Both the position numbers and the translations under genes were made by a program. From Pseudomonas sp. BBP2017 (GTDB lineage: Bacteria; Pseudomonadota; Gammaproteobacteria; Pseudomonadales; Pseudomonadaceae): 64,000 bases of DNA. The notes below the pieces were generated by a model that made no database searches, was not told where the DNA came from, and was given only the letters and a program-made list of their open reading frames with translations. Shown here in pieces: positions 40,131-48,678 of this stretch. The first letter of the stretch is position 1, and every line of letters begins with the position of its first letter. The DNA is taken from assembly GCF_003024385.1 (NCBI RefSeq), contig NZ_PVZN01000003.1:1-64000 (forward strand), given 5' to 3'.

Positions 40131-40939
40131 CAACGCTTCCCCAGAAGATCGGCGCGGTAATCCGGCGCAGGAAAGTGGAAGGGCACCGGTCCGTCCGGGT
40201 CGCCTTTCATGAATTGACGAATGCGCGGGTTATCGGAGCCCATCAGCTCGTCCGGCGTGCCCTGACCGAGCACCTGGCCGTCGCCAACCACATAGATGTA
40301 GTCGGCAATACTGGCGGTTTCGGCCAGGTCATGGGAGACCACGATGCTAGTGATGCCCAAGGCATCGTTGAGCAGGCGGATCAGCCGCACCAGAACGCCC
40401 ATGGCGATAGGATCCTGACCGACGAAAGGCTCGTCGTACATGAGAATCTGTGGGTCCAGGGCGATGGCCCGTGCCAGCGCCACGCGACGTTTCATGCCCC
40501 CGGACAGCTCGTCAGGCATCAGTTCGATGGCACCGCGCAGGCCGACGGCCTGCAGTTTCATCAAAACAATGTCACGGATCATTTCGTCGGACAGCTGGGT
40601 ATGCACCCGCAGCGGAAATGCCACGTTCTCGAACACGTCCAGATCGGTGAACAGTGCGCCACTCTGGAACAACACGCCCATCTGCTTGCGCGCATCGAAC
40701 AGATCGCTGCGCGACAGTGTCGGCAGGTTCTGCCCGGCGACCCAGACTTCGCCGCTGGCCGGACGCAGCTGTGCCCCCATCAGACGCAACAGTGTGGTCT
40801 TGCCGCACCCGGAAGGCCCCATGATGCCGGTGACCTTGCCGCGGGGAATGCGTATATCGACATTATTGAAGATGCTGCGCGAACCGCGCTTGAAGGACAC
40901 TCCCTTCAACTCGACCGCGTAGGCGTTATCAACGCTCAT
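40130..40939 (-). CDS. mlaF: MlaF ATPase
   Basis: The ATP-binding subunit of the Mla transporter. It has 269 residues with Walker [10 protein letters not shown] (about residues 40-48), the ABC signature [14 protein letters not shown], and Walker [12 protein letters not shown]. It is the first gene of the mla operon, divergent from kdsD across 245 bases. The operon order and 1-4-base overlaps imply one tightly coupled transcript. Confidence 0.96.
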   Translation of the reverse strand: MSVDNAYAVELKGVSFKRGSRSIFNNVDIRIPRGKVTGIMGPSGCGKTTLLRLMGAQLRPASGEVWVAGQNLPTLSRSDLFDARKQMGVLFQSGALFTDLDVFENVAFPLRVHTQLSDEMIRDIVLMKLQAVGLRGAIELMPDELSGGMKRRVALARAIALDPQILMYDEPFVGQDPIAMGVLVRLIRLLNDALGITSIVVSHDLAETASIADYIYVVGDGQVLGQGTPDELMGSDNPRIRQFMKGDPDGPVPFHFPAPDYRADLLGKR

Positions 40940-41184
40940 CTAGACTCCTTGCGATGCAGCCTTCTCACTCAGACGCGCGCCTCCTTCATGGAGGCACGCA
41001 CGCCCTGAGCGGGCCGAACAGGCGGCGAACTATATCATCGCTGATAGCGGCGCCCCAAGGCCGTAGCAGCGCTTGTTCAGCCTGGGTTAAGGTTGGCGAG
41101 CGAGCGTATGACAATCACAAGGTGAGGGTTTTGCGCATTACCGCTATAATCGCCGCCTTTTCATCAGGCAATCCGATTTTCGAC

Positions 41185-42159
41185 ATGAGCCAATCCAGCG
41201 ACCTGATCCAATCCGCGCAACGCACCATCCGTTTCGAACTCGAGGCGGTTGAGGGCTTGCTAGCCCACATCGACGCCGATTTCGTCAAGGCGTGCGAGCT
41301 GATCCTGGCCAGCAAGGGCCGCGTGGTGGTGGTCGGCATGGGCAAGTCCGGGCATATCGGTAATAAAATCGCCGCGACCCTGGCCAGCACCGGCACGCCG
41401 GCATTCTTCGTTCATCCGGCCGAAGCCAGCCATGGTGACATGGGCATGATCACCCGTGACGATGTCATCCTCGCCCTGTCCAACTCCGGTTCGACCGCCG
41501 AGATCGTCACCCTGCTGCCATTGATCAAACGCCTGGGCATCCAGCTGGTAAGCCTGACCGGCAACCCGGATTCGCCGCTGGCCAAGGCCGCCGAAGTCAA
41601 CCTTGATGCCCGCGTTGCCCAGGAAGCCTGCCCACTGAACCTGGCACCAACCTCGTCGACCACCGCCGCACTGGTCTTGGGTGACGCCCTGGCCATTGCC
41701 TTGCTCGAAGCACGTGGCTTTACTGCTGAAGATTTCGCTTTCTCGCATCCCGGTGGCGCCCTCGGCCGCCGCCTGCTGTTGAAAGTCGAGAACGTCATGC
41801 ACGCTGGAGAAGAACTGCCGCAGGTACAGCGCGGAACCCTGCTCAAGGACGCGCTCCTCGAAATGTCTCGCAAAGGTTTGGGCATGACCGTGGTACTTGA
41901 AGCCGACGGACGGTTGGCCGGGATCTTCACCGACGGTGACTTGCGCCGCAGCCTGGATCGCAACATTGATGTACACACCACCCTGATCGAAGAGGTCATG
42001 ACCGCTCACGGCAAGACCGCCCGCGCCGAAATGCTCGCCGCCGAAGCCCTGAAAATCATGGAAGACCACAAGATCAGCGCCCTGGTAGTGATCGACAAGG
42101 ACGAGCGCCCGGTTGGCGCCCTGAACATGCACGACCTGTTGCGTGCGGGAGTGATGTAA
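41185..42159 (+). CDS. kdsD: D-arabinose 5-phosphate isomerase KdsD
   Basis: Makes arabinose 5-phosphate for the Kdo sugar of lipopolysaccharide. From the ATG at 41185 (MSQSSDLIQSAQRTIRFE) it has 324 residues. It contains an N-terminal SIS sugar-isomerase domain with GMGKSGHIGNKIAATLASTG and SNSGSTAEIV, and two C-terminal CBS domains. A TATAAT at 41145-41150, 34 bases upstream of the ATG, is a likely -10. The frame is open further 5' but overlaps the divergent mlaF promoter region. It is the first gene of kdsD-kdsC-lptC-lptA-lptB. Confidence 0.96.
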   Translation: MSQSSDLIQSAQRTIRFELEAVEGLLAHIDADFVKACELILASKGRVVVVGMGKSGHIGNKIAATLASTGTPAFFVHPAEASHGDMGMITRDDVILALSNSGSTAEIVTLLPLIKRLGIQLVSLTGNPDSPLAKAAEVNLDARVAQEACPLNLAPTSSTTAALVLGDALAIALLEARGFTAEDFAFSHPGGALGRRLLLKVENVMHAGEELPQVQRGTLLKDALLEMSRKGLGMTVVLEADGRLAGIFTDGDLRRSLDRNIDVHTTLIEEVMTAHGKTARAEMLAAEALKIMEDHKISALVVIDKDERPVGALNMHDLLRAGVM

Positions 42160-42684
42160 ATGAGCCAGGACCTGCTCCAGCGTGGCCAGGCGATCAAGCT
42201 GGCAGTATTCGACGTCGACGGCGTACTGACCGACGGCCGCTTGTACTTCCTCGAAGATGGCAGCGAATTCAAGACCTTCAACACCCTCGACGGCCAGGGC
42301 ATCAAGATGCTCATGGCCTCAGGTGTGACCACGGCAATCATCAGCGGGCGCAAGACCCCGGTGGTCGAACGCCGGGCCAAGAACCTCGGCATCCCCCACC
42401 TGTACCAGGGGCGCGAAGATAAATTGGTGGTATTGGACGACCTACTCAGCCAACTCAACCTAAGCTATGAGCAGGTTGCCTATCTTGGTGACGACCTGCC
42501 TGACCTGCCGGTGATCCGTCGCGTCGGCCTGGGCATGGCGGTGGCCAATGCCGCAGCCTTTGTCCGCGAACACGCCCACGGGATCACCAAGGCCCGTGGC
42601 GGTGAAGGCGCAGCCCGCGAATTCTGCGAGTTGATCCTGCAAGCCCAGGGCAATCTCGACGCGGCCAATGCCCATTATCTGTAG
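42160..42684 (+). CDS. kdsC: KDO-8-phosphate phosphatase KdsC
   Basis: A HAD-family phosphatase that releases Kdo from Kdo-8-phosphate. It has 174 residues; the catalytic motif DVDGVLTDG (about residues 18-26) and the later YLGDDLPDLPV metal site are clear. Its ATG directly follows the kdsD stop with no gap. Confidence 0.96.
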   Translation: MSQDLLQRGQAIKLAVFDVDGVLTDGRLYFLEDGSEFKTFNTLDGQGIKMLMASGVTTAIISGRKTPVVERRAKNLGIPHLYQGREDKLVVLDDLLSQLNLSYEQVAYLGDDLPDLPVIRRVGLGMAVANAAAFVREHAHGITKARGGEGAAREFCELILQAQGNLDAANAHYL

Positions 42685-42692
42685 AGCGACAC

Positions 42693-43265
42693 ATGTTCAG
42701 TAAAAAAATCCGCACCTTTGCGCTGTACAGTGTGATCGCCGCCTTGCTGGTGGCGGTCGGCTACTGGAACATCGGCCCCGAGAGTTTCCTCGACAAGCCG
42801 GTGGTCAGCGTCGACAACAACGCTATCGACTATTACGCCACCAATGCCCACAGCGTACAGTTCCTGCCAGATGGCAAGATGCAGTACGAAATGACCGCCG
42901 ACAAGGTCGAACACCTCAAGGTCAGCGAAGTGACCCTGCTGACCAAGCCGGACCTGCAGCTGTACCGCGGCACCACCTACCCTTGGCATGTGCAGAGCGA
43001 CAAGGGCGAGGTCAACCCGGATGGCTCCGAAGTGGAGTTGATTGACTCGGTACGGGTTGCCCGCACCGATGAAAAGAACCGCACCATGATCATTACTACC
43101 AGCCGCATGACGGTATTCCCGCAGAAGCAATATGCGCAAACCGAACAAGCCGTTAAAATCGACGGCGCCGGTGGCGTCACTACGGGCAATGGAATGAAAG
43201 CGTATTTGAAAGACGGCAGGATGGACCTGCTGTCCAACGTAAGAGGACAGTATGAGGCTCGTTAA
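42693..43265 (+). CDS. lptC: LPS export protein LptC
   Basis: A bitopic inner-membrane protein that passes lipopolysaccharide from LptB2FG to the LptA bridge. It has 190 residues, with an N-terminal helix (about residues 7-25) and a periplasmic jellyroll. It overlaps the start of lptA by 14 bases. Confidence 0.93.
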   Translation: MFSKKIRTFALYSVIAALLVAVGYWNIGPESFLDKPVVSVDNNAIDYYATNAHSVQFLPDGKMQYEMTADKVEHLKVSEVTLLTKPDLQLYRGTTYPWHVQSDKGEVNPDGSEVELIDSVRVARTDEKNRTMIITTSRMTVFPQKQYAQTEQAVKIDGAGGVTTGNGMKAYLKDGRMDLLSNVRGQYEAR

Positions 43266-43779
43266 AACCCTCCCCTTTTTGCTCAGCCTGAGCGCAGCAC
43301 TGGGAAGCGCGAGCGCCTGGGCCCTGCCGAACGACCGTGACCAGCCTATCCGCATTCAGGCTGACAACGCGCACCTGGATGACAAGAAAGGGGTCGCCAC
43401 CTACACCGGCGACGTCATCATCACCCAGGGTTCGATGATGATCAAAGGCAACACCGTGACCATCACTCGTGCCGCCAATGGCGATGTCGACGTCGTGACA
43501 TCGGTCGGCAACCTTGCCTATTTCGAGCAGCAGCAAAGCGCAGACAAACCGGACAAGATGAAAGGTTACGGCAAGCAGATCCAGTACCAGTCGCAAAACA
43601 ACCTGGTGGTGTTGACGGATCAGGCCAAGGTGGAAACCAGCGATGGCAACACCACTGAAGGCGAGAAGATCGTTTACAACACCCAATCCCAGGTTGCGAC
43701 TGCCGGTCGTGGCGGATCAGTGTCAACGCCTCGCCCACGGATCGACATGGTGATCCAGCCGAAGAAGAAGGCCGAGTAA
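43252..43779 (+). CDS. lptA: periplasmic LPS bridge protein LptA
   Basis: A periplasmic protein that oligomerises into the bridge carrying lipopolysaccharide to LptDE. It has 175 residues, with a signal peptide (MRLVKTLPFLLSLSAALGSA, cleavage after AWA) and an OstA-type jellyroll starting at PIRIQADNAHLDDKKGVATYTG. The C-terminal tail is lysine-rich. It is immediately followed by lptB. Confidence 0.95.
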   Translation: MRLVKTLPFLLSLSAALGSASAWALPNDRDQPIRIQADNAHLDDKKGVATYTGDVIITQGSMMIKGNTVTITRAANGDVDVVTSVGNLAYFEQQQSADKPDKMKGYGKQIQYQSQNNLVVLTDQAKVETSDGNTTEGEKIVYNTQSQVATAGRGGSVSTPRPRIDMVIQPKKKAE

Positions 43780-44505
43780 ATGGCGACCCTCAAAGCCCAG
43801 CACCTGGCCAAGAGCTACAAAAGCCGACAAGTGGTCCGCGACGTCAGCCTGTCTATCGACAGCGGCCAGATCGTCGGCCTGCTCGGCCCGAACGGCGCCG
43901 GCAAGACCACCTGCTTCTACATGATCGTCGGCCTGGTCCAGGCCGACCAGGGCCGCGTCCTGATCGACGACCTGGATGTCAGCCACCAGCCGATGCACGG
44001 CCGTGCCCGTGCCGGTATTGGTTACCTGCCCCAGGAAGCCTCGATCTTTCGCAAGCTTTCGGTTGCCGACAACATCATGGCGATCCTCGAGACCCGCAAG
44101 GACCTCGACAGCGCCGGACGTCGCAAGGAACTGGAAAGCCTGCTGCAGGAATTTCACATCAGCCACATTCGCGACAACCTCGGCATGAGCCTGTCCGGTG
44201 GCGAACGCCGCCGCGTGGAGATCGCTCGCGCCCTGGCCACCGCACCGAAATTCATCCTGCTCGACGAACCCTTTGCCGGTGTCGACCCGATTTCGGTCGG
44301 CGATATCAAGCAGATCATCCATCACCTCAAGGCCAAGGGCATCGGTGTACTGATCACCGACCACAACGTCCGTGAGACCCTGGATATCTGCGAAACCGCT
44401 TACATCGTCAACGATGGCCAACTGATCGCCGAAGGCGATGCAGAGACAATCCTGGCCAACGACATGGTCAAAGAGGTGTACTTGGGCCACGAGTTCCGCT
44501 TGTAA
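43780..44505 (+). CDS. lptB: LPS export ATPase LptB
   Basis: The ATPase of the lipopolysaccharide exporter, working with LptF and LptG (19.4-21.6 kb). It has 241 residues; Walker [10 protein letters not shown] (about residues 35-43), signature [15 protein letters not shown], and Walker [14 protein letters not shown] are intact. The ATG abuts the lptA stop. Confidence 0.98.
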   Translation: MATLKAQHLAKSYKSRQVVRDVSLSIDSGQIVGLLGPNGAGKTTCFYMIVGLVQADQGRVLIDDLDVSHQPMHGRARAGIGYLPQEASIFRKLSVADNIMAILETRKDLDSAGRRKELESLLQEFHISHIRDNLGMSLSGGERRRVEIARALATAPKFILLDEPFAGVDPISVGDIKQIIHHLKAKGIGVLITDHNVRETLDICETAYIVNDGQLIAEGDAETILANDMVKEVYLGHEFRL

Positions 44506-44600
44506 GTTCGAGGCGACAAAGCGCTTGCCATGGGCCGCTGTACCGGTGAAATCCGGCTAAATTGTTACAGCACCCTAGGCAAACGCTCCAATTTCAGGCA

Positions 44601-44606
44601 TATAAT
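44601..44606 (+). promoter_or_regulatory. possible -10 element of the rpoN promoter
   Basis: TATAAT lies 79 bases ahead of the rpoN ATG in the 179-base gap after lptB. No convincing -35 hexamer is found at 16-18 bases upstream, so this is weak evidence for an rpoN promoter separate from lptB read-through. Confidence 0.35.
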
Positions 44607-44684
44607 TTGCTTAAAGTTGGCGCTTCGGTGCCCTTGTAGTGGATGGCGCATGTGCGCCGGCGAAAAAGGTGTTAAGCCCCTGCC

Positions 44685-46178
44685 ATGAAACCATCGCTCG
44701 TCCTAAGAATGGGCCAGCAACTGACGATGACCCCGCAGTTGCAACAGGCTATCCGTCTGCTCCAGCTTTCTACCCTGGACCTCCAGCAGGAAATCCAGGA
44801 AGCGCTGGAATCGAACCCGATGCTCGAACGCCAGGAAGAAGGCGAAGACTTCGACAACAGCGACCCGATGGCGGACAACGCCGAAAGCAAGCCGGTCGCC
44901 GAAGCCCAGGAGACCAGCTTCCAGGAAACCACGCCGACCGTGGACAGCCTGGAAGACGGCGAATGGAACGAGCGCATCCCCAACGAGCTACCGGTCGATA
45001 CGGCCTGGGAAGACATCTACCAGACCAGCGCCAGCAGCCTGCCAAGCAACGACGATGACGAGTGGGACTTCACCACCCGCACTTCGGCTGGCGAAAGCCT
45101 GCAAAGCCATCTGCTCTGGCAGTTGAATCTGGCGCCGATGTCCGACACCGACCGGCTGATCGCGGTCACCCTGATCGACTGCATCAACAACCAGGGCTAC
45201 CTCGACGAAACCCTCGAAGAGGTCTGCGAGTCCTTCGACCCGGAGCTGGACATCGAGCTCGACGAAGTCGAAGCCGTCCTGCACCGCATCCAGCAATTCG
45301 AACCGGCCGGCATCGGCGCCCGCAACCTCAGCGAGTGCCTGCTGTTGCAGCTGCGTCAACTGCCCGCCAATACCCCCTGGATGGCCGAAGCCCAGCGCCT
45401 GGTCCGCGATTACATCGACCTGCTCGGCAGCCGTGACTACAGCCAGTTGATGCGGCGGATGAAGCTCAAGGAAGACGAACTGCGTCAGGTCATCGAGCTG
45501 GTCCAGAGCCTCAACCCGCGCCCTGGCTCGCAGATCGAGTCCAGCGAAGCCGAATACGTGGTCCCCGACGTGATCGTGCGCAAGGACAACGAGCGCTGGC
45601 TGGTCGAGCTCAACCAGGAAGCCGTGCCGCGCCTGCGGGTCAATCCGCAATACGCCGGATTCGTCCGCCGTGCCGACACCAGCGCCGACAACACCTTCAT
45701 GCGCAACCAGTTGCAGGAAGCCCGCTGGTTCATCAAGAGCCTGCAGAGCCGCAACGAAACCCTGATGAAAGTCGCCACCCAGATTGTCGAGCACCAGCGC
45801 GGTTTCCTTGATCACGGCGACGAAGCAATGAAGCCACTGGTATTGCACGACATCGCCGAAGCGGTGGGCATGCACGAGTCGACCATTTCCCGGGTCACGA
45901 CGCAGAAATACATGCATACTCCGCGCGGCATTTACGAGCTGAAGTACTTTTTCTCCAGCCATGTCAGCACCTCCGAAGGCGGTGAATGCTCGTCCACAGC
46001 GATTCGCGCAATCATCAAAAAACTGGTTGCAGCGGAAAATCAGAAAAAGCCATTGAGTGACAGCAAGATCGCTGGTTTACTGGAGGCACAAGGCATTCAG
46101 GTAGCCCGTCGCACCGTCGCCAAGTACCGCGAGTCCCTCGGCATTGCACCGTCGAGTGAGCGTAAGCGACTGATGTAG
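44685..46178 (+). CDS. rpoN: RNA polymerase sigma-54 factor RpoN
   Basis: The alternative sigma factor for -24/-12 promoters, including the gcv promoter in this window. It has 497 residues: an N-terminal glutamine-rich activator-interacting region ([27 protein letters not shown]), an acidic linker (about residues 50-125), the core-binding domain and the C-terminal DNA-binding domain with the RpoN box [10 protein letters not shown] (about residues 475-484). It is followed by hpf-ptsN-rapZ-ptsO. Confidence 0.98.
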   Translation: MKPSLVLRMGQQLTMTPQLQQAIRLLQLSTLDLQQEIQEALESNPMLERQEEGEDFDNSDPMADNAESKPVAEAQETSFQETTPTVDSLEDGEWNERIPNELPVDTAWEDIYQTSASSLPSNDDDEWDFTTRTSAGESLQSHLLWQLNLAPMSDTDRLIAVTLIDCINNQGYLDETLEEVCESFDPELDIELDEVEAVLHRIQQFEPAGIGARNLSECLLLQLRQLPANTPWMAEAQRLVRDYIDLLGSRDYSQLMRRMKLKEDELRQVIELVQSLNPRPGSQIESSEAEYVVPDVIVRKDNERWLVELNQEAVPRLRVNPQYAGFVRRADTSADNTFMRNQLQEARWFIKSLQSRNETLMKVATQIVEHQRGFLDHGDEAMKPLVLHDIAEAVGMHESTISRVTTQKYMHTPRGIYELKYFFSSHVSTSEGGECSSTAIRAIIKKLVAAENQKKPLSDSKIAGLLEAQGIQVARRTVAKYRESLGIAPSSERKRLM

Positions 46179-46255
46179 CCCCTGAGATAGCCATAGCAGT
46201 TCAGTGGCAGGCGCAATACCTGCCTCTTATGCACGGGCAATAAAGGAGAAGCTGT

Positions 46256-46564
46256 ATGCAAGTCAATATCAGTGGACAGCATGTAGAAGTCACCCAGCCG
46301 CTGCGCGAATACGTCGAGCAAAAACTCAAACGTCTGGAGGGGCACTTCGACAAGATTACCAATGTGACGGTAATCATGAAGGTCGAGAAGCTGCAGCAAA
46401 AAATTGAAGCAACGCTGTTCATTCCCGGCGGCGAAGTGGTTGCAAATGCCGAACACACAGACATGTATGCAGCGATCGATGCCTTGACCGACAAGCTCGA
46501 TCGTCAACTGAAAAAACACAAGGAAAAACAGCAAAGCCTGCTGCAAGGTGCAGCGGCCCGCTGA
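46256..46564 (+). CDS. hpf: ribosome hibernation promoting factor HPF
   Basis: A 102-residue short-form HPF that binds 30S subunits and promotes 100S dimers in stationary phase. MQVNISGQHVEVTQPLREYVEQKL and the later ADMYAAID-type region (HTDMYAAIDALTDKLDRQLKKHKEK) are typical. It lies between rpoN and ptsN, as in most proteobacteria. Confidence 0.96.
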   Translation: MQVNISGQHVEVTQPLREYVEQKLKRLEGHFDKITNVTVIMKVEKLQQKIEATLFIPGGEVVANAEHTDMYAAIDALTDKLDRQLKKHKEKQQSLLQGAAAR

Positions 46565-46575
46565 TCCCCTCATCC

Positions 46576-47040
46576 ATGATCCGACTTGAAACCATCCTGA
46601 CCCCCGGCCGTTCCCTGGTGAACGTGCCGGGAGGCAGTAAAAAGCGCGTACTCCAGGAAATCGCTACCCTGATCGACCGGGAAGTTCCGGACTTGGAGAT
46701 GCAAGACGTTTTTGAAAGCCTGTTTGCCCGGGAGAAACTCGGGTCGACCGGTTTTGGTAATGGCATTGCCATTCCACACTGCCGCCTGAAAGGCTGCTCA
46801 TCCCCCATCAGCGCCCTGATACACCTGGATGCACCGATTGACTATGACGCCATTGATGGCGCCCCGGTCGATCTGCTGTTTGTCCTGCTGGTTCCCGAAG
46901 CGGCCACTGATGCGCACCTTGAGCTGTTGCGCCAAATTGCCAGCATGCTCGACCGTAAGGAAGTGCGTGAAAAGTTGCGTGCCGCCGGTAGCAGTGAAGC
47001 CTTGTACCAGGTCGTACTGGACGTACAGAACGAGTCCTGA
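46576..47040 (+). CDS. ptsN: PTS IIA-like nitrogen regulatory protein PtsN
   Basis: The EIIA-Ntr output protein of the nitrogen phosphotransferase system, which regulates potassium transport and carbon/nitrogen balance by its phosphorylation state. It has 154 residues; the phosphorylated histidine is in [11 protein letters not shown] (about residue 68). It starts 11 bases after hpf and is followed by rapZ. Confidence 0.97.
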   Translation: MIRLETILTPGRSLVNVPGGSKKRVLQEIATLIDREVPDLEMQDVFESLFAREKLGSTGFGNGIAIPHCRLKGCSSPISALIHLDAPIDYDAIDGAPVDLLFVLLVPEAATDAHLELLRQIASMLDRKEVREKLRAAGSSEALYQVVLDVQNES

Positions 47041-47042
47041 AC

Positions 47043-47897
47043 ATGCGCCTGATTATCGTCAGTGGCCGATCCGGCTCCGGCAAGAGCACCGCCCTCGCAG
47101 TCCTGGAGGACAACGGCTACTACTGCATCGATAACCTGCCTGCCGGGCTGCTACCGCAGTTGGCGGAAAATGCCCTGGTCAACACCGAGCTGATGCAGCC
47201 CAAAGTGGCAGTATCCATCGATGCGCGCAACCTGCCCAGCCATCTGACACGCTTCCCCGAACTGCTTGAAGATACCCGTAACCGGCATATTCAGTGTGAC
47301 GTGTTATATCTGGATGCCGATGAAGAAACCCTGCTCAAGCGATTCTCGGAAACCCGCAGACGCCACCCGCTGACCAACGCCAATCGCTCGTTGGCCGAAG
47401 CGATCAAGGTCGAGACCGACCTGCTCGGTCCCATCGCCGACCTAGCCGACCTGAAGATTGACACCACCAACCTGAACCTCTACCAGTTGCGTGATTCGAT
47501 CAAGCTGCGCCTGCTCAACCAACCGGAACCCGGTACCGCGTTCCTGGTCGAGTCCTTCGGTTTCAAGCGCGGCATGCCGGTGGACGCCGACCTGGTGTTC
47601 GATGTGCGCTGCCTGCCCAATCCTTACTGGAAGCCAGAGCTGCGCGAACACTCCGGCCTGGAGCAGCCGGTCATCGATTACCTGGCAGCCCAGCCTGACG
47701 TCGAAGAAATGTTCCAGGACATCTCCAGCTACCTGCTCAAATGGTTGCCGCGCTTTGCCGCCAGCAACCGCGCTTATGTCACTATTGCCATTGGCTGTAC
47801 CGGTGGACACCACCGTTCGGTTTATCTCACCGAACGCCTGGGCCAGTTGCTGCAGCAATCCCTGAAGAATGTCCAGGTTCGCCACCGCGACCTCTAG
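47043..47897 (+). CDS. rapZ: RNase adapter protein RapZ
   Basis: A 284-residue nucleotide-binding protein that in enterobacteria guides RNase E to sRNAs controlling GlmS. Walker [10 protein letters not shown] (about residues 8-16) is followed by [15 protein letters not shown]; the C-terminal half has the RNA-binding domain with [13 protein letters not shown]. It starts 2 bases after ptsN. Confidence 0.96.
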   Translation: MRLIIVSGRSGSGKSTALAVLEDNGYYCIDNLPAGLLPQLAENALVNTELMQPKVAVSIDARNLPSHLTRFPELLEDTRNRHIQCDVLYLDADEETLLKRFSETRRRHPLTNANRSLAEAIKVETDLLGPIADLADLKIDTTNLNLYQLRDSIKLRLLNQPEPGTAFLVESFGFKRGMPVDADLVFDVRCLPNPYWKPELREHSGLEQPVIDYLAAQPDVEEMFQDISSYLLKWLPRFAASNRAYVTIAIGCTGGHHRSVYLTERLGQLLQQSLKNVQVRHRDL

Positions 47898-47917
47898 CCC
47901 ACAGGACTACCGCCGCG

Positions 47918-48190
47918 ATGCCCGCTCGTGAAATCACCATCATCAATAAGCTGGGGCTACACGCCCGGGCTGCGGCAAAGTTTGTCGGCGTGGCCGGACG
48001 CTTCCCTTGCAGCGTGCGTGTAGGTCGCGCGCCAGACAAACTGATCGACGGCAAAAGCATCATGGCCGTGATGATGCTCGCAGCGGGCAAAGGCACTCAG
48101 GTACATCTGCATACTGAAGGCGAGCAACAGGACGAAGCCCTGGAAGCGTTGATCGAGCTGATCAACAACTACTTTGACGAGGGCGAGTAG
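47918..48190 (+). CDS. ptsO: phosphocarrier protein NPr (PtsO)
   Basis: The HPr-like carrier of the nitrogen PTS, moving phosphate from PtsP to PtsN. It has 90 residues; the active-site histidine is in NKLGLHARAAAKF (about residue 16). The ATG at 47918 is conserved in position, and an upstream open frame overlapping rapZ is not coding. It is the last gene of the rpoN cluster; the downstream neighbourhood is atypical (see findings). Confidence 0.96.
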   Translation: MPAREITIINKLGLHARAAAKFVGVAGRFPCSVRVGRAPDKLIDGKSIMAVMMLAAGKGTQVHLHTEGEQQDEALEALIELINNYFDEGE

Positions 48191-48309
48191 CCGCCCCGCT
48201 TCCCGCTCAGGACAGAAAGCGCCGAACAGCAGCAACAGGGTACTCTGTGCCAGGCGGAACAAACGCACGCCGCTGTTGGACATCACATCCGTATGCATAC
48301 CGGTACGAC

Positions 48310-48387
48310 TCACACCAGGGCGGCTGCATAACGGCGCTCTACCTCGGACCAGTCGATCACGCTGTAGAAGGCATTCTCAATGGATTG
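48310..48387 (-). pseudogene. sodA: remnant of a manganese superoxide dismutase C terminus
   Basis: On the minus strand this short piece reads IENAFYSVIDWSEVERRYAAALV and then a stop, which closely resembles the last 20-odd residues of Pseudomonas Mn-superoxide dismutase (pattern AFYxVIDWxEVxRRYAAAL). Upstream sequence in the same frame has no dismutase similarity and no metal-ligand motifs (DVWEHAYY is absent). In P. aeruginosa a Fur-controlled fagA-fumC-orf-sodM set lies at exactly this place and orientation, so I read this as what is left after its deletion. Based on memory of the family, not a search. Confidence 0.55.
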
Positions 48388-48533
48388 CGTATTGATGTGC
48401 AGAAGACTCGGTACTTTCCTGACCGGCAAGTACTGCCATTTGCAGACCATGGCTGTGGAGCAAGCGTTCGGTTCGTGGGTACTGGCCGTACTCACTGATG
48501 AAATTGAGTAACACCGTGTAGGTCTTACCGCTA

Positions 48534-48568
48534 TGACGCCAGCGCTGCTTCGCGCAGCGCTGGCGTCA
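48534..48568. other. strong 35-base hairpin
   Basis: TGACGCCAGCGCTGC and GCAGCGCTGGCGTCA form a perfect 15-base stem with a TTCGC loop. No T-run follows on either strand, so a classical intrinsic terminator is unlikely. It lies 21 bases beyond the Fur box in the minus direction. Confidence 0.8.
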
Positions 48569-48589
48569 GGCGTTGATCCTGCATCGCCT

Positions 48590-48608
48590 GATAATAATAT
48601 TTATTATC
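48590..48608. promoter_or_regulatory. Fur box
   Basis: GATAATAATATTTATTATC matches the 19-base Fur consensus GATAATGATAATCATTATC at 16 positions and is almost fully palindromic. No iron-related gene is now adjacent: on the minus side the next coding trace is the dismutase remnant; on the plus side lies the 3' end of the convergent pmbA-like gene. It is probably the retained promoter element of a lost Fur-regulated operon. Confidence 0.75.
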
Positions 48609-48678
48609 AGATGATAGTTAGAAACAATCCAATCGAGGCTACTGAATGGAACCTAATGAGCTCATTCACCCGCACGTA

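Larger units (their letters stand above)
48191..48678. other. atypical junction between ptsO and the extra pmbA-like gene
   Basis: These 488 bases hold no intact gene. From left to right they contain about 120 bases of unassigned sequence, a minus-strand coding remnant matching the C-terminal end of manganese superoxide dismutase, about 145 bases without recognisable origin, a 35-base hairpin (48534-48568) and a Fur box (48590-48608). The AT-rich character beyond 48580 contrasts with the flanking GC-rich genes. Confidence 0.65.

Noticed and set aside
47957..48313. Minus-strand 118-codon frame opposite ptsO
   Set aside because: Mostly antisense to ptsO; only the first 40 codons lie in the gap and they resemble no known family.
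48391..48530. Possible IS or phage fragment between the dismutase remnant and the hairpin
   Set aside because: Translations on both strands gave no transposase or integrase motif, and no terminal repeats or target duplication are visible.
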